The position numbers and the translations under genes are program-made. This document shows positions 10,852 through 24,281 of a DNA stretch of 64,000 nucleotides, piece by piece. The notes beneath the pieces are model-generated. The model was given only the letters and a program-made list of their open reading frames with translations, was not told the DNA's origin and ran no database searches. Source of the DNA: Symmetrospora coprosmae (lineage: Eukaryota; Basidiomycota; Cystobasidiomycetes; Symmetrosporaceae); contig VUYT01000002.1 in NCBI GenBank assembly GCA_008802785.1, positions 901,875 to 965,874 of the forward strand, given 5' to 3'. Numbering within the stretch: position 1 is the first letter of the stretch; every line of letters starts with the position of its first letter.

Positions 10852-13800
10852 ATGGCAGACAGCAGCATACTGAGCGTGTCAGAACAGGGTCCCGCTGCTG
10901 TTCAGCTGCCCGCATCGGCATCAGCGTCGTCCCTCCTCGACGAGACAGAGCCCGCCGTCCTCCTCCAGGACACGACAGCCGTCCTCAGCGGGGAGGGAGA
11001 GGCAGAGGCAGAGGGAGAGAGAGGCAATGGGCGAGGGCAAGCGGAGCAGCACGAACAGGAACAAGGAGAGGACGCTCTTGCCACCCCACTGGACGACGGA
11101 GTGACTTCTCCTCCTGCTGTGGACGAGCAACCCGGTGAGTGGACGTGTGCGGATGTGCCTGGACGGCGCGCTGACCCTGAACCCGGATACAGACACGGTC
11201 AAGGCCACACCCCGCCCAGAGGAGACTGACAATGACAAGGCAGACAACAAGCTGCCAACCAAGACACCCTTCAAGCCCGCTGGCGCTGCCGGTGCTGGCG
11301 GTCCCATCCGGCGACCCCTGGGCGCAGGAACAGGTACAGGCACAGGCACAGGTGCACGCGCCGCCGCCGCCGCCGCCGGGCTCAGGAAACCAGGAGCGCC
11401 CGCTACAGCGACAGGAGCAGGAGCAAGCAGCAAGAGCGCAGTCTCATCTTCCGTCAAACCTACAGCTACGCGCACCGTGCCAGCACCAGCGACAGGTGCG
11501 CGAGCGGGGACCGTCGCAGCCGCCAAAGCCGCCTTGAACGCAGGCGGTCCGACCGCCACCCGCGCCTCTGGCCTGCCGCCCCGCACAGCAGGTGGCGGCG
11601 CTTCTAGTATTGCGTCAGCCTCAACTAGAGCAGGGCCAGTTGCGCGTCAGCCGCCATCAACGAATGCAGCGGGAGCGGGGACAGGGACTAGGCAGTCCCT
11701 CGCACCGACCACCCTCGCGCGCCCGGGTGCAGCCCGCCCAAACCCCGGTACAGGCACAAGCAGTACAAGCACATCGTCCGCTCCGCTCAAAGCGCGCCAG
11801 ACGTCAACGAGCTCGACCGTGACTGGTGCTCGACCCGCAGCTGCAGCTACGGGACCGGGAGGCGTAGGCAGCGGAATCGCGCGTCCGGCGACTGCCGCGT
11901 CCAACGGGACCACTGCAAGCGCGGGCAATGGTGCACCCGGACGCACTGCTACGGGCACTGGCGCGCCTGTGCGTGGTGTGAGTAGGACCACGCCGGGAAC
12001 GAGGAACATCCTAGCCAGCTCGACGAGCAGCGGCAGGACGGCCGCGTCGAGCTCGTCGACAGCGTCAAATGGGACTGCGCGCGGGAGTGCAGGCGCGAAC
12101 GGCGCATCGGATGCGAAGGTGCGATCTGCTCTTTCCGCGTATACTCCTCCTTCGTCTCACCAGCTGACAAGGTCGCGTATCGTACAACGTGCTCCGCGTG
12201 TGTGTGTGTGCGTGTGTCGCAGGTCAAGGAGCTCGAGAAGCAGCTAGCGGACAAAGATACCGAGATCAGCGCCCTCTCGTCCCAGATCGCCGAGTTGCAG
12301 GGTGCCGCCTCGTCCGCTGCGGAAAGCGCGTCTGCGCAGGCCGAGCACACGGCCGCGCTCCAGGCGCAGCTCGAGGCGCAGACGGCCGATCTCGAATCGC
12401 TCAAGGCGCAGCAGGTGGAGCTTGAGCAGGCGCTCAGGGCAAGCCAGGGAGAGCGCGAGGCGCTGAAAGGGAAGTCGGACGCGCTCGGCGAGGAAGTCGC
12501 GCAAGCGACGGCGGACCTAGCTGCTGCGCGCGAGAAGGAACCCGCGTCCATCGAGAATGCGACAGCAGGCGAGGGGGAGGGGGGGAAGACGGGAGAAGAA
12601 GCCGACGCGTCTGCGCAGCTCGCCCCGCTCGAGGCGCAGATCCTCTCGCTGCAAGCACGCACCGACGCGCAGGAGGCGGCGCTGTCCGAGGCGCGCGAAG
12701 GCCTGCGCGAGATGCGGGACGCGGCGCTCGCTTCCAAAGAACGGCTCATGGAGCTCGAGCGCGCGGGGGAGGGGCATGCGAGTGAGCGGGCGGAGCTGCA
12801 GGGCGCGCTGGAGCGGGCGCGTGCGGAGCTCAGCGAGGCGGGGACGCAGCTGCAGGCGAGAGACGCAGAGTCCGCTGGGCGCGAGACGCGGGTCGGGGAG
12901 CTGCAGACTGCACTGGAGGAACTCCGGGCAAGCATGCAGCGGCAGAGCGAGAGCGCGGCCAGCGAGCTCGAGCAGCTCAAGCGCGCGCACGGGGACGCTC
13001 TCGATGCGGTGGAGAAGGAGCGCGCGGAGGCCAGCGACGCGCTTGCGGAGCTTCGGACGAATGGTCTGCCTGGAGCCGTCGAGGAGGCGCGGAGGGAGGC
13101 GGCGGCGGATATGGATGCGCTGCGCGCGGAGCATGTGGCTAGGCTTGCCGAGCTGAAAGAGCGGCACGCGGTCAAGGACGGCGAGGCGGAGAGGGCAGCA
13201 GAAGAGGCCGAGAAGGAGCTCGCTAAGGCCGTTCGTTCAGCCGAGAAGAAGGCAAGACAGACTGCGGAGATGTTGCAAGAGAAGCTCGATGCTGTCCAGA
13301 GGCAGCTGGACGACGCTGGTGCAAGAGCATCGCAGACAGCCGAGGAAGCCAGCAGCGCACAAAAGGTAGGCTGTCGCTTCGCCTCATCCGACAGGAAACG
13401 CGAGTGGTGCGGCTGATCGCGCTTCCGCATCCCGTGCGTGCATACAGGCAGCGGAAGAGCGCTTCGCTGCGCAGTTGGCAGCCGTTCGATCAGAGCACGA
13501 CGAGAAGACCAAGGGCGCCTACGAAGCGGCTCGAGCAGACGCAGATGCTACGCTGCAGGCTGAGCTGCGCGCGCTGCGGGAGCAGTCCGCGTCGAGCATC
13601 GAGCAGCTGCGCGCTGCGCACGCGGCGGAGATGGAGAGCGCGCAGAGGGGGAATGAGAGCCTGCTTGCTGCGAGTGCTGGTGCGTTCCTCTCCCTCACGC
13701 CTGCATGTACACTCTGCTCTTCTGGTTGAGACGTGGAGGCTGACTGGGCTGTACGAGTACTCGTAAACAGCCCGACTCGAGAGCGAGCTGAGCGCGCTTA

Positions 13801-14655
13801 AAACAGACCTGGACGCTACGCGCTCCGACCTCGCAAAGAGCAAAGCAGCGCAGCAGGAGCTCGCGGCGTCGCTCGCTAGCTCGCAGAGTGCGCTCCAGGC
13901 CTCGTGTGAGGCTGCATCTGCCGCAGAGGACGCGCTGCAGAGCGCCAATGCTGCGCTCGTTGACGCGCAGGCGCAGGCCGGCGGACCGAGGCGCAATGCG
14001 GATGGGGACGCCAGCGACGGGCACGACACGTCCGAGCTGCTGCACGGCGAGCTCGATACGGCGCTCACGGAGCTGTCCGAGGCGCGCGATGCGCTGGCAC
14101 AAGCTGAGGAGCGCGCGAGGGCGGAGCTGGCGGCTGTGCGAGGGCACCATGATTCCGAGCTGCAGAGCGCGGCGGAGGAGCGGGTGCGCGTTGAGCGAGA
14201 GCTGAGGGCGGAGATTGAGCGGGTCAAGAATGGGGCAGAGGCGCAGCTTGCGGGACTCCAGGCGGAGGTGGCCAAGCTGCGCCTCAAGGCGGAGAACGCC
14301 ACTTCGCCCGCGCTCGCGCCTGCGCCTGCGCCTGCTGCTGCTACAAATGGTGAGGCTAGCGGAGGGGTGGTCGACAGGCTGCGCGAGGAGCTGCGGCGCA
14401 CGGCGCTCCTCCTCGAGAGCGCGTACCGCGAGAAGGACGAGGCGGTCCAGGAGCTCCATCTAGCGAACACGAAGAAGATGTCGGACCAGGAGGCGGCGCA
14501 CCAGAGGGACCTGCAGGCGCTGCAGGAGCTCAACATGAATCTGCAGACGGAGCTGGCGAGTCGGTGGGTCTCTCTGCTTCCTGATCATGTCGAGGCGAGC
14601 AGCGCGTTGGCTGGATCATACATCGACTGACGCGGTCGCTGCTTGCAGGTCGTGA
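10852..14655 (+). CDS. Large coiled-coil protein with disordered basic N-terminus (6 exons)
   Basis: Not assigned to a family. Introns read at 11135-11192, 12119-12222, 13366-13447, 13680-13770 and 14564-14648; total 1127 residues. Residues about 1-95 are acidic and Ala/Glu-rich. Residues 95-400 are a disordered, Gly/Ala/Thr/Pro-rich basic stretch with repeated ATGTGT-type runs and LPTKTPFKPAG. From about residue 400 almost to the end the protein is a long coiled coil with heptad-rich Glu/Ala/Leu/Gln sequence (VKELEKQLADKDTEISALSS). The last exon encodes two residues. A basic Ser/Pro/Thr head followed by a long rod recalls CLIP-170-type or other microtubule or cytoskeletal scaffolds, but no CAP-Gly or other named domain is visible, so that is only a suggestion. 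Confidence 0.85.
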
Positions 14656-15428
14656 GCATGGGTGCAACCCGTGCAGGTCGAGATGGCGCCGGTCAGGAAG
14701 AGCAGTAATCGTCAGTAGTCCACCTCTTCAGTTATTCGTTTTAAACGCAGCCATCGACGCAGTAAAAGCGAGAGTCGTCGCTTCGCAACGCAACCTCTTT
14801 CCGATCTTCCTTTCGCGATGCGACAGCCTGCCAACGTCCAGCGATGGCACTGCGCGGTCACCGGCGATTGATGCGCGCACGATTGTGTGCACTGCGCTGC
14901 GACTCAATGACCCGCAAATTCTACAAGCTGATCTGTGGGACTCGGCAGAGGATGGGTCCGAGTCGTGCGCATAGCTTCTTACAGCGGAGGTAGCACGCGA
15001 CGGCAACAGACAGCGGTCATGGACGACGCGGGAGGCAGTAGTCCCGACTGCGTTCGATAAAGCTGTCGTTTGGCGTGCATCTCACGAGTATTCTGTGTCT
15101 GCGAAAGGCTCGCGGCCGAGCTCGGGTGGACATCCACCGCCTCACCCAAAAGGCTGAGAAATGGAAAATAGGGGTAAGGGCGGGGATAAGCACGCGACTG
15201 GGACCATCTTATCCTGCTCTTGCACGAGAGAGGGACAACAGCGTCGACTCTGCATTGCGTACACGGACATATCAGAACAAACAGTCCTCCTCCCTCCCCT
15301 CCTTTCCTGTGCGTGAGATCCCAGGCATCCCCCTTCCGAGCGGCCTGATCCCGAACTGACCGGCGACTCACCCGAATATCGTCGGGCTCGGTCGACAACG
15401 ACGTCCACCCATAGATCAGATACACGCG
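14656..15428. other. Intergenic region
   Basis: 773 bp between two plus-strand genes. Only short incidental open frames; no gene, RNA or repeat recognised. Confidence 0.5.
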
Positions 15429-17163
15429 ATGGCACCCGCAGCAGCGGCACCTCTCGCTCCCGGGCAGAAGCGAAAGACCAATTGGTCCAATGTCGGCGTC
15501 GGAGGTGGGTGTTGGCAGTCTGGGTGTGCCTGGCCGGCCGGCTGCATAGGCGCGCGTTCAAGGCTGAATCTCTCATCGGGTCCCCATCTCGGCGGGTAGC
15601 CATCATGAAGTGGGCATGACTCTCTGCTCTCTGTCTATTCGCAGCATCAACCGCTGACTGCGTGTCTCTGTTCTCCTCTGCCCGCAGCATGTTCGAGGTC
15701 ACCACGCTCGGACAGCCGCTCGAGGTGAGTTGTCCTACTCACGCTTCCGTCTTGCCCGGTTTCACCCCCGCTGAGCCTCGCCATTACCGCTCGCTTCCAC
15801 AGGTCCTCAAGACGCAGATGGCGTCCAACCGGTGCGCTCTCTCCGCTTCCATCTAGGCCCCGTCCTGCCAACCGGATTGTGCGCATTCGTCCGCTCCCGC
15901 TGATCACGTGTAGTCTCGGTGCTTGCGTGCTACAGATCCCAGTCCATGCCGGCAGCAGCTGCGACAGTTTGGAGCAGAGGCGGTATTCGCGGTAGTGAGT
16001 CGCTCTCTCTCCTCTTGCTGTCTGGCCGTGCGCACCCAACCGAAAGCTGATTCTCCTCCCCCGCGCAGTCTACCAGGGCCTGATTCCATGGTGAGACCGC
16101 GCTCACTCCCCCGGCGCACTCCTCGCATGCACCAGCTAACCTCGTGTCGCACAGGGCATGGATCGAGGCGTCGACCAAGGGCGGCGTCCTCCTCTTCACG
16201 GCGGCAGAGATCGAGAACCGCACGATTGACCTCGGTGTCAGCCCGGGCACGGCGGGCCTGCTCGGCGGGATGGGCGGAGGTGTCGTACAGGCGTACGCGA
16301 CCATGGGCTTCTGCACGAGTGGGTGCCTCCCTCCCCTCTGTTCGGCGAGAAAGTTGCCTGATGAACCGTGCTGACCTGACGGTCGCGTCGCCCGCAGCCA
16401 TGAAGACGGCAGAGATCACAAGGCACAAGGCCGTCGCTGTCGCTGGACAGGCTGCTGAGAAGGTTCCCTCGACGTGGAAGCGTGGGTCTCGCTCTCCCTT
16501 TCTGCCCGTCTCGCATTTGAAAACCCCGCTGACGGAGTATCCCGCGGACCCGCACGCAGTCTTTGGCGACATCTACAAGAAGGACGGCATCCGTGGCATC
16601 AACAAGGGCGTGAACGCAGTCGCGCTGCGGCAGATGACGAACTGGGGCTCGCGGATGGGTTTCGCGCGCCTGGCCGAGCAGGGCATCCGCAAAGTGCGAG
16701 GGAAGCGCGAGGGGGAGAGCCTCGGTGCGCTCGACAAGATTGCGGCGAGCAGCTTTGGAGGAGCACTCGGCACGTGGAACCAGCCCATCGAGGTCGTCCG
16801 CGTCGAGATGCAGAGCATGGCCAAGCAGACGAGCGCGAACAGGCCCGCTAAGCTTACTGTCTTCAAGTGGGTCCTGTCTTCTCGCGTCCTTCTGATACAT
16901 GAGGGGCCCCGGCTGATGCCTCGTGTCGTGCAGCACGCTTGCGTACATCTACAAGGAGGGAGGCATCAAGGCTCTCTACCGCGGTGTCACTCCGCGCATC
17001 GGGCTCGGCGTCTGGCAGACGGTCTGCATGGTCTCGTTCGCAGAGTGCGTCCGATCTCGCGCTTCCTTCGCGATTGCCACCGAGCATCGAGCAAGACTGA
17101 TCTTGTTCTGTCTCTCATCACAGCTACGTCAAGGCCTGGGTCGGTACCGCCAAGAAGGTCTGA
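15429..17163 (+). CDS. YHM2: Mitochondrial citrate/oxoglutarate carrier Yhm2
   Basis: Inner-membrane carrier exchanging citrate for 2-oxoglutarate, also reported as an mtDNA-associated protein in yeast. The gene is cut into about nine small exons. Joined segments [91 protein letters not shown] and [16 protein letters not shown] follow the Yhm2 sequence throughout. The stop is at 17161-17163. One exon (IYQGLIPW) is only about 22 nt. The first junction is ambiguous: two donors near 15505-15509 give different short joins to the EVTT segment. Confidence 0.93.
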
Positions 17164-17646
17164 GGGCCTCAGGCTTGCCGCTTCGCTTGACACCGTCACT
17201 TCCCAAAAGCGGGCCCGCGCCCAAATCATGCAGTACACACACTCTGGGATACCCTGGCACGGCAGTAGAGAGAATAGACCGTCCATCTGTGCTCGTCTCG
17301 TCCAGCCGTCTCGAAAGCAGTGGGTCTCCCTTTTCTCGCGAGCGCGTAGAATGTCGTTACCTTGTACTGTACCACCTAGAGAGGCCCGTCTGGAGAGGCC
17401 AGTGAAAACAGACGAGATGTCCTCTCGGATACAGCCTACTGCGCACGCCTTCTTGCTTCCTCGCTCGCTCTACCTGAGCGCTGACAGTGTCGCAACGTTA
17501 ACCATCGGGTCGTCTCCGGAGCCTGAGGACGTCTCCTCGACTTTCCCGCCCGCTTTGCTTTCCTGCTCCGCTATGTTCGAACATCTTCGCATTGATTCGC
17601 TCGGCAAGATCATTTCTCGCATGGCTACATCCAGCAGGACCGTGCC
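17164..17646. other. Intergenic region
   Basis: 483 bp after YHM2. No supported gene or element. Confidence 0.45.
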
Positions 17647-20600
17647 ATGACGGGCTCGAATGACATGGAGGGCGTCGAGCTGGCCCACGGCGCGCCGTCG
17701 ACCTCGAACACGTCTATCGGGACGGCGACGGGCGCTGGAAACGACATCGCCGGACTGAGCCTGAAGCACAAGGCCGCGTGTCTGAACCTCATCGAGAATC
17801 TGCTCAAGCGGAAAGATGGGACGAGCGTGCGCTACATGACCAAGAAGCTGCTCGGTGAAGTCTCGTCCTGGGCCTGCGCGCTGGTCGCGACTCGTGTACA
17901 AACACGCCTGTGGCTGACCAGGTCATGCTTCATACAGGCTTTCTGCCTGGCGAGGGGTTCAGACCTCAGGACTTTGGGAAATCCTCTTTTCCCGCAGCAC
18001 TCGAGACCGTCCGCCAGCAGTCAGTCTTGCAGCACTTGCAGCTCTACCGATGCCAGTTCCGCCGAACTGGGCAATTGCACGGCATGTCGACTGACACTTT
18101 CGCTGCAGAGTCCGCGCAGATGCTCACACGTCTGTTGGGACTGTATATCGGGCGCTGTTGAGGTGCTTCGCCAACGTCGAAGACCAGCCTGGATACACTT
18201 CAACGTGTGTGGCTGAGGCTATCGTATGGGAGGTATGCGGCAGACAGCTTGTACAGGATCAGCTCAACGCTGACAAGGAACGAATACGCGCTACAGTCTC
18301 TCCTACACGACGCATGGCTCGAGGAGACCCGTCTGCCTGCCCTGTATCGGACTTTCCTTGATCTCGGCCAAATTGACCCGGAATGGCGGAAGCTGCCCGT
18401 CCAGACGCGCGCGCAGCGCATGGTATACTAGAAGTCGCACTGGATCCTGTACTTCATCCGTCGGCTATCCAAGCACAAGAACAGGACCGGTCGATTGATC
18501 GCATACAATTTCAGGGATCTGCCAGGTACACAGAATGTCTGCAAGCCTTGAAGACGCTCGGACGGAACATCACCAGCTGACTACGCGATGGCCGCCCAGA
18601 CAAAGACTGGGATCCGATCTGGTACAAGGCCTACGTTGGCGTGCAGGACCCTATGAGTTTGGATATTGTCGCAAACAGGTCAGAAGCTGGCATTGTCCCC
18701 AAGTATGCCCATTGCACTTCCATAGTAGCTGCTGATGTTCTGTCGTTACTTGCTGACAGATTGCGGCTCGGACTGTACAAGCTCGATGCAGAAGGCAGAA
18801 AGACTGTGCGGGCAGATTTGGGCCAAGTCTTCGGAGTAGTGGTTGAGAACGGTAACCGCTCGAGCGAGAGGTATCGCGATGCAGTCGATATGCAGGTAAG
18901 CCGTGGCCGTGATTGATTTGAGGGAGGACATGCTGAGCCCCAATACGCCGCCGGAATCCGCTCAGGCGATTCTGAACAAGTGGTGGCCCATCGCAGGCTC
19001 AGTCCCCGGCTTAGACCCAACAGCCGCGGCGCAGACGATGACGACCGCCCATGCCATTGCTTCTTCAAGTTCAGCTACGGATCCGAAGAGTACCCGAGGA
19101 GCGACGGCCGCCCCGCAAACCCTGCCTAAGTTCGTCAAGGTCGCAGGGTCCGCGTCCACAACGGCATCCGTATCCCGAGCGGCACCAGCATCAGCGGGTG
19201 CATCGGGGCCTCCAGTCCCGGCCGATGCGAGCCAGACTCAGACCCTGACGTCCGCACAATATCGCGACATGTACCTCACGATCATCGTTAAGCTGCTCAA
19301 GTATACGGACCCAAAAAGTGGGCGAGAGATCGGGAAGCAGTTCAGTGAGGCTGTCAACGCACTCGTCACCCGGGTAATGCCCGGCATTATGCTGAACGAC
19401 CCCTGCAAGGCAGTCTAGACACTGTCCGGTGGCAGTAAGATGAATTCCTTGTTCGATTATCAGCGATCTGGCTGACGTAGCGCGCGTCGCTCTTCCCATA
19501 AGTATAGGCTGTGTACCGTCACCTTCTCCACTCCGAAGGAAGCCTATATGGCCATATTGCATTGTTTCACCCGCGCTTCTGCAGATTCTGGCTGCTCTGC
19601 GCAGCGTATTGCGGATGCTATCGAGATGCAGGTGAGACTATCGGGTTGTCGTTGCAACAGACAGGTCTTCACAGACGGCTCACACACCTGACTCCGCCAC
19701 CAGCTTCAATTCAGCCTTCTCTGGATGCAGGAACCACGTCTACCGAGCGATGCCACCTTTCTGGCTGTTGGTCACCTGAACGCAAAGTGCTGGACGGTCA
19801 CGGTTCAGAAGCGCATCCAGCGGATCGGCTCACGCAAGACCGCAGAGCTGCTCGAGCTCTCTACCAAGCTCGTCAATCAAAGGGACTGGACTACAGGCAG
19901 GCGAATCGGGATACGATTCGACGAAGTTATACGTACGGATGCCTCTACCCCGTTCCTTTCGGACAACGTACTGATCGGCGTGCCTGTGTGCAGCTCGCAC
20001 GGATGACGAAGTTCGTCAGTATCGTCGAAGAGTCGAGAACCACTTCAGCCTTGGCATGTTCTGCAACAGGTACGTTGCTCGATGCTCTGCTGTCCTGTTG
20101 TTCCGCTCACTCGACATAACGATTATCGTCGAGACAGAGTCCGACTTGGCCTGTATACTCTCAAGGACGTTCAAGGCATTCGGTCAGATCTGGCGCTCGT
20201 CTTCGGCGATGTCATCGAGCACACGGATCCTGCCTCTCAGCTACATGTCGATGCGCTGGAGATGGCAGTAAGTCGGCTAGAACAAGATGGCCCCTTCGTC
20301 TCCGCAGGGCTGATCCCTCGACTGTTTATCGCTGGCAGGCCGTCTTGCAATCGCTGTGGCCGCCGCCTTCCACAGCTTCCTCTCCTCCACCCACGAAGAC
20401 GTCGCTCTCGCGCTCTACCGCCGATCTGCCCGGTCGAGCTGCTCAAGCCACATCGCCATCCGCGGCATCCGCTCCGGAGTCCGCTGGCGGTCCGCATCCG
20501 ACGATGAGCGCCACCGACGGTCACCGCTCGAGTTCAGTCACTAGGCTCGAGCAGGTACCGCTGCCAGTACGGCTCTCTGCTTCAGCGTCACTGCAGCCAC

Positions 20601-23600
20601 GCGCTGTGCCGTCAGATTCACCCTCCGTACCTGACATGACGTCAGCCGTTGGGCCCGCTTCAAATACCAGTCTGGCAGCTCCGTCCACGGCGAAACTGAG
20701 CACCGGTACCTCCGCCACATCGAATTTTGCTGCAGATCCAAGTCTCGTCGCCGCTGGCACATTGGACGTTCATGAAGCGGCGACACGCCTACCTGCGACT
20801 TCCGCAGAGGGCTCAGCGGTTCCTGAAACCGTTCCTAACTCCGACACTGAAACGATGACGGTGCAGGCGCTGGCCACAGTCGCATCAGCCCACACTGCAG
20901 TTGCAAGTCCTGAACTGCCGCCTCCTGTCGTGGAGTCCAGCCAAGAATCGACCGCAATCGCTGCATTACCTGTCGTCGCGGCCGCAAGCCTTGCGCCCGA
21001 GGCGAAGCCGTCGGCAACTCCGACAGGTAATACATTCAGCGCTGATTCTTCCGCATCAGCGAGCGATCTCTTCAACAAGGCCTCGTCCACGGAGTTTCCG
21101 ACCGGTTTCACTCCGCATATCCACTCCATTTTGACTGCCGAGCCGCACATTCTTGTCTGCATTGCGAGCGCCAATACGAGCGAGAAGCTTCATCACCTCT
21201 TCGAACATGTGAAACAGCTCGAGCCTGCGGCTGCACACCTCATGAAGGACTTGATTCAGGAAGCTGCGGACAGCATCAGCAAGCGGAAAGAGCAGTCGAC
21301 GGTGGAGCCCAGAGCGCATGCCGGTCTCCCTTACGTTCTCGATCTCGTTTACTATCCCGAAGTGAGCGGCATCGTTTCGCCGACCCAGCCTCATCTGGAA
21401 GCCTCTTGGCAGTCACGACACGCGTGGGCTGCCGAGACGCTGCATCGCGTCTTTCCGCCCGAGCTTGCAATTCCTTCGCAAGCGCAGGATATGCAGCGCA
21501 GGCAGCTGCTTGACTACAGTGTCGAACTCCGCCAAATGCAAGTGCAACTGCAGGTCGGATCGAGCCGCTACCTCGGTCACAGGGCCCTTAAGAGGCTTAT
21601 TGGCGGAGGCACCGGTACATCCGATGCTCCCATCGACGTTGAAGCTATGGCGGACCGAGCGAAGAAAGCTGAGGTGGGCCGAGTTTGTCGCAGGACGGGT
21701 TTTATATCGCTGAGCTGACTCCTCGATTGCAGAACGCCTGGCTGTCAGCCGTGATTTCCCACTACTTCCCGTTGCGACAGCAAGCAATCAAGCTCTTGCA
21801 CCCAGTGGGCGAGAGTGTACAAGACCTGAAGGATAAGGCCCTCATAAGAATGATACAGGTAGGCCATTTACGCGATCTGAGGCATTCCTTGTTAGTACCA
21901 AGGCTGAAGGTTTGCATGCGCGATAGGCATCTGCCGCAGCAGCATTGCTTGCAATAGACATTGCAGCACTGGAAGTCATCCTTCTGGCTCGCGGAAGCTC
22001 TACAGACGTGCTCAGTACGCTTGTCGGCAGTGGTGTCCGGCCCGCAGGCCTCGAAGACCCGGCCCACCGGGCTCCCTACCCGAGTGTCCCTGAAGACGTC
22101 CAGCCCGAGCCAGGTTTCGCGGCTCAGCCGTACTCCAGCACGATCTCGTCAACCGAGGATGCTGCTGTAGCGGCAGCCGTCTGGTCATACGCACAAGAGC
22201 ACAGTCGGATGACACAAAATGGCAAAGACTTCCTGATTGGCCACTGTCGAGCTGCTTTTGTCTCAGAGGGCGTCCAGTCCGCCGTCGGAACCATCGCTCT
22301 CGGGTGCCTGGCATTCTTTCCCAACGATGTGTCCGTTCTGCTGGTCCTCTCCTCCTTCTACACTATCTCGCAGCGCTATACAGTCGCTGCTTATCTGTCC
22401 AGACAGATCCTGGATATCACTGGTGGAGGAGGACTGGGTGCGGCTGAGGCTTTCTCGAACTTGGCCGTGTGCATGGGAGCTATGGTGAGTCGAGATCATC
22501 GACGACGCACAACGCAGCGATTGAAACAGGGACCGCTTTCTGCCGCAGGGCTTTTTCGACCCAGCCAGATCACTTCTGCAGAAAGCTCTCAGCATCTATC
22601 CGACCTATTGGAGCGCCATGTTCAATCTTCTATATCTTTCCATTCGTCCTGAAGACTCGAACGCTGCCATGGATCCCGAGGGAGCTCGGGTCCGAGCAGA
22701 GGGCATAATCAGGCTCTGCGGAGACCTCGAAGCTGGCTTGTGGCCGACACAGCCTACGTCGAAAGGACCACTTGTGCGACTCCTCCCGCCCAACGTTCCC
22801 GTCTCCGCCATGCACGAAGCGCAATTCTACTTCCTCGTCAAGTCGAGGATCCTAGTTAGCCTCGGGGACTTCCGCGAGATGGTCACGACGCTCAAGATCG
22901 CCTTGGAGCTTGTCTTCCCGCAGAAGCTGGCCATGAAGGGCACAGGTGCACTTGCTGAACAGCCAGTCACATTTGCCGAGATTATCCGCGCGGCGTACTT
23001 CCATATTCGATATTCGTGGATGGTACAGGGCGGAGAGGTGTGCAAGCCGTTCATGGATGCCAGCGAGAAGGCGATCGCTACGATCACCCAAGGCACGCTC
23101 ACCATTTCGACATTGCTCGAGAATACGGCCTGGTAAGTGCTAAGACCCAAATCCTAAATAGAGGGAGCAGGACTGACTGGCATCATGGCGAACGCAGGCA
23201 CCTGAGTGGGTACCCTAATATCGCCACCACGGAAGCCCTGCCTTTATGCGTTTCCAATGGCAGAATGCCGATAGTCACGCTAACTGTGAGTGGAGCCTCA
23301 GTCCGAGTGTAAACTTCTCTAATGCTAACGCATCGTGACAGCCCAAGCACGTCACCAAGATCGCCGAAGGAACCTTCTCGATCGGTCTCCAGAGCACTAC
23401 GGCGTGGATGCCGCCTGCGCGCAGGGCTCTGGGCATGAACTCCAATCTGCGACGCAAGGCGGACGTCCAGATGCGCGTGACGAGCTCGTCAATCCTCGTG
23501 GCCCTCGCTCGTGTGCTGCAGGGCGCGCTCGACAGTATGTGCCATCTACAAGTCGATAACAGCGGAGCGGACCGTGCTAATATCCCAGATTCACAGACCC

Positions 23601-24084
23601 AGACCGAGACATCGATGACTATCTCTACGCAGAGCTCGGATCGCGGCCGTCGCATGGTCTGCTCCTCTGCCTCTATTACCTTGCCTTTTCGCTACACCCG
23701 CAAGCTATGACCGCATGGGTGGGTCGGGCAGCTGTTCATGCTGCTCAAGAAGTGAAAGACTGACGCTTATCTGGGCTGTCGCTAGAATATCGGTCTCCTC
23801 TTCACCGACTTTCCCAATTTCCCCACCACCCACGTCTCGACGAAAAAGGGCCTCAAACAGTACACATCCCTCGACATTGCGAGGATCTGGGTGCGCAAGG
23901 CGCATGCCCTCAATACGGATGGTAGCGTTCCAAGTAGGTCGATTCCGTGTGGGTCGGTTTGTTGCACCCAAGCTGACGATCGCGGACCGTGCTAGTCGAG
24001 CTTTTCGCACAATTCTTCGAGCAGTTTCCGGTACCGGCTGGCAGTAACAGCAGCGGTCGCAAGAGCCAGTCAGTCAGTGTCTGA
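17647..24084 (+). CDS. Unrecognised large protein with repeated helical modules
   Basis: Interpreted as one intron-rich gene, because exons joined across the repeat boundaries stay in frame. The N-terminus (MTGSNDMEGVELAHG) is joined across the intron 17855-17937 to GFLPGEGFRPQDFGKS. Three modules follow, ending in DAVDMQ at 18895, DAIEMQ at 19631 and DALEMA at 20267; each ends exactly at an intron donor. Modules 1 and 3 also share an intron after AN/CN and before a RLGLY segment (18679-18759 and 20070-20137). Downstream are a long Ser/Thr/Pro/Ala-rich linker (20.4-21.0 kb), then alpha-helical sequence resembling TPR/solenoid repeats (SVLLVLSSFYTISQRYTVA, ARSLLQKALSIYPTYWSAMF) to VELFAQFFEQFP and a stop at 24082-24084. 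The function is unknown. The middle exons (18.1-18.6 and 19.3-19.6 kb) are uncertain, and it could be two genes. Confidence 0.5.
18600..20267 (+). repeat. Intragenic tandem modules with conserved intron positions
   Basis: Protein-level repeats of about 45 residues: LGLYKLDAEGRKTVRADLGQ near 18770-18830 and LGLYTLKDVQGIRSDLALVF near 20140-20200, with a more diverged copy ending AQRIADAIEMQ at 19631. Each copy is closed by an intron after the EMQ-like motif (donors at 18896, 19632 and 20268). Confidence 0.7.
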
Positions 24085-24281
24085 GTCAGTATACGTCCAG
24101 CACAAGGATTTCGGTGTCGGGCAGCCATCGCATTAGTCATTTAGCAAGTTGGCCCTGTGTCCCGTCACGATCGGGCGCGAAATGGCAGGAAGGACTGGCG
24201 TTGTTGGATAATCTATATGCTACACCTGCAATGCATGCAAGCTCGTTCTGATTCACGTCCACTATTGCCTTGATGTCAGAT

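Noticed and set aside
11949-13430. Long minus-strand open frame (493 codons, Ser/Ala/Cys-rich)
   Set aside because: It lies opposite the coiled-coil gene. Its composition is what antisense GC-rich Glu/Ala/Leu codons produce, and it has no domain.
13490-14536. Second long minus-strand open frame opposite the coiled-coil gene
   Set aside because: Same antisense shadow effect; it also crosses real splice sites of the plus-strand gene.
3572-17163. AAC and YHM2 as a local carrier gene duplication
   Set aside because: Their signatures place them in different carrier subfamilies and their introns do not match.
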